64,000 nt of DNA from Chryseobacterium sp. W4I1 (lineage in GTDB: Bacteria > Bacteroidota > Bacteroidia > Flavobacteriales > Weeksellaceae), in contig NZ_JAUSXQ010000001.1 in assembly GCF_030816115.1 (NCBI RefSeq), forward strand, positions 3,701,001-3,765,000, given 5' to 3'. This document shows, piece after piece, positions 63,579 to 64,000 of this stretch (the stretch's first letter is position 1; each line of letters opens with the position of its first letter). The position numbers and the translations under genes are program-made. The notes under the pieces are model-generated. The model saw only the letters and a list, made by a program, of their open reading frames with translations. It searched no databases and was not told the DNA's origin.

Positions 63579-63637
63579 AGTTTTAAGAGCAACTACTCAG
63601 CTATAAGATCATTCCTTTTCAATAATATGCTCCAATA

Positions 63638-63799
63638 TTAGCATTCACAACCATCATCAACATACAGCAGACAACGCATTTTTTGTAATGGTGTCATTCC
63701 GCACCAGATATCACACGACGTAATTGGATTTGGAGGACATAGCCCTCCACCATTAATTTGTTTAAGATTCTTTTTTGTTAGCTTTTTCAGGTTTTTCAT
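63638..63799 (-). CDS. Bacteriocin-like peptide with double-glycine leader and six Cys
   Basis: 53 aa: leader MKNLKKLTKKNLKQINGGG then a core LCPPNPITSCDIWCGM and TPLQKMRCLLYVDDGCEC. The MKNLKKL...LKxIxGGG start matches the double-glycine leader of peptides exported and cleaved by bacteriocin-type ABC transporters. Many Chryseobacterium genomes carry such bacteriocin-like genes (from memory). Cysteines at 21, 29, 33, 43, 51 and 53 could form three disulfides. It is too short to appear in most ORF lists. No processing peptidase is seen in the window; it may lie beyond base 64000. Confidence 0.7.
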   Translation of the reverse strand: MKNLKKLTKKNLKQINGGGLCPPNPITSCDIWCGMTPLQKMRCLLYVDDGCEC

Positions 63800-63876
63800 A
63801 TTATTTTCTGTTTTTTAATTTGTTGTCTACTCTAATGTTTTCGGCTTCCGTAAATGATTTGTTATTTGATAGTTAA

Positions 63877-63884
63877 CAAATATA
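63877..63884 (-). promoter_or_regulatory. Putative -7 element of the bacteriocin-like gene promoter
   Basis: Minus-strand TATATTTG (TAnnTTTG) about 80 bases before the ATG at 63799. The -33 element is weak. Confidence 0.5.
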
Positions 63885-63950
63885 TTTAATATTTCACCAT
63901 AAATGGAATATTCTCAAAATATTTTCACCCTGAAAAGTACCTACAAAAAA

Positions 63951-63970
63951 ACCTCAGCTGATGCCGAGGT
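63951..63970 (-). terminator. Terminator at the right edge
   Basis: Stem ACCTC-GC / GC-GAGGT followed by a T run on the minus strand. It would end a minus-strand gene lying beyond base 64000; only non-coding or ambiguous bases remain in the window. Confidence 0.6.
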
Positions 63971-64000
63971 CATTTTTCAATAACTTATTTTTAACATCCG

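Overview
The window looks like a chromosomal segment of a Chryseobacterium-like member of the Flavobacteriia (Bacteroidetes). The evidence is the low GC content, the many promoters of the Bacteroidetes form TTTG-N19/20-TAnnTTTG, weak or absent Shine-Dalgarno sites, two proteins with type IX secretion (T9SS) C-terminal sorting domains, and family-typical blocks such as bamD-rpoZ-coaBC-DUF4835-recN. Most genes between 0 and 52 kb are on the minus strand, while genes to the right of 56 kb are on the plus strand. This polarity, together with a cluster of DnaA boxes at 60.44-60.76 kb, places a likely chromosomal replication origin (oriC) between a serine hydrolase gene and a DUF5686 outer-membrane protein gene.

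Layout. 0-2.1 kb: a nucleotidyltransferase-like gene cut by the window edge, the RNA ligase rtcB, and a compact promoter-to-terminator unit encoding a small RNA or aromatic-rich micropeptide. 2.1-12.8 kb: a stress protein, methylmalonyl-CoA mutase, a frameshifted secreted metalloprotease (T9SS), prolyl oligopeptidase, two tandem paralogous secreted proteins, and prfA. 13-17 kb: a TonB-dependent receptor and an APC amino-acid permease behind a clear SAM-I riboswitch. 17-24.2 kb: a secreted GH13 amylase-like enzyme (T9SS), class I fumarase (frameshifted), a small secreted protein, and class II fumarase fumC. 24.3-33.6 kb: Dyp peroxidase, an ABC transporter pair, recN, DUF4835, coaBC, rpoZ, bamD and a TetR regulator. 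33.7-36.4 kb: a plus-strand island (TatD-like, tcdA, rnpA, DUF4126). 36.5-47.2 kb: a repeat-rich TPR protein, lptE, an unlisted 49-aa protein, a sigma-54 activator, a TPR protein, a decayed gene, miaB, a TonB-C-like protein, an MFS transporter and a PoxB-type enzyme. 47.5-52.1 kb: lysA (frameshifted) behind a lysine-rich leader peptide and terminator, an exonuclease, and a HerA-like ATPase. 52.5-64 kb: an MBL-rhodanese/thioredoxin pair, an omega-amidase, rseP, duplicated tRNA-Asn genes, a beta-lactamase-fold hydrolase, oriC, a DUF5686 protein and an unlisted six-cysteine double-glycine bacteriocin-like peptide.

The most interesting signals are: (1) SAM-I control of an outer-membrane receptor plus permease, suggesting methionine or sulfur-compound uptake; (2) a candidate lysine-attenuation leader before lysA; (3) oriC away from dnaA; (4) a tightly bounded micro-transcript next to rtcB; (5) the bacteriocin-like peptide. 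Three conserved genes (metalloprotease, class I fumarase, lysA) each carry one extra A in an A run on the coding strand. This points to sequence errors or very recent inactivation and should be settled before any gene-loss claim. All assignments are from reading the sequence and family memory; no searches were run.
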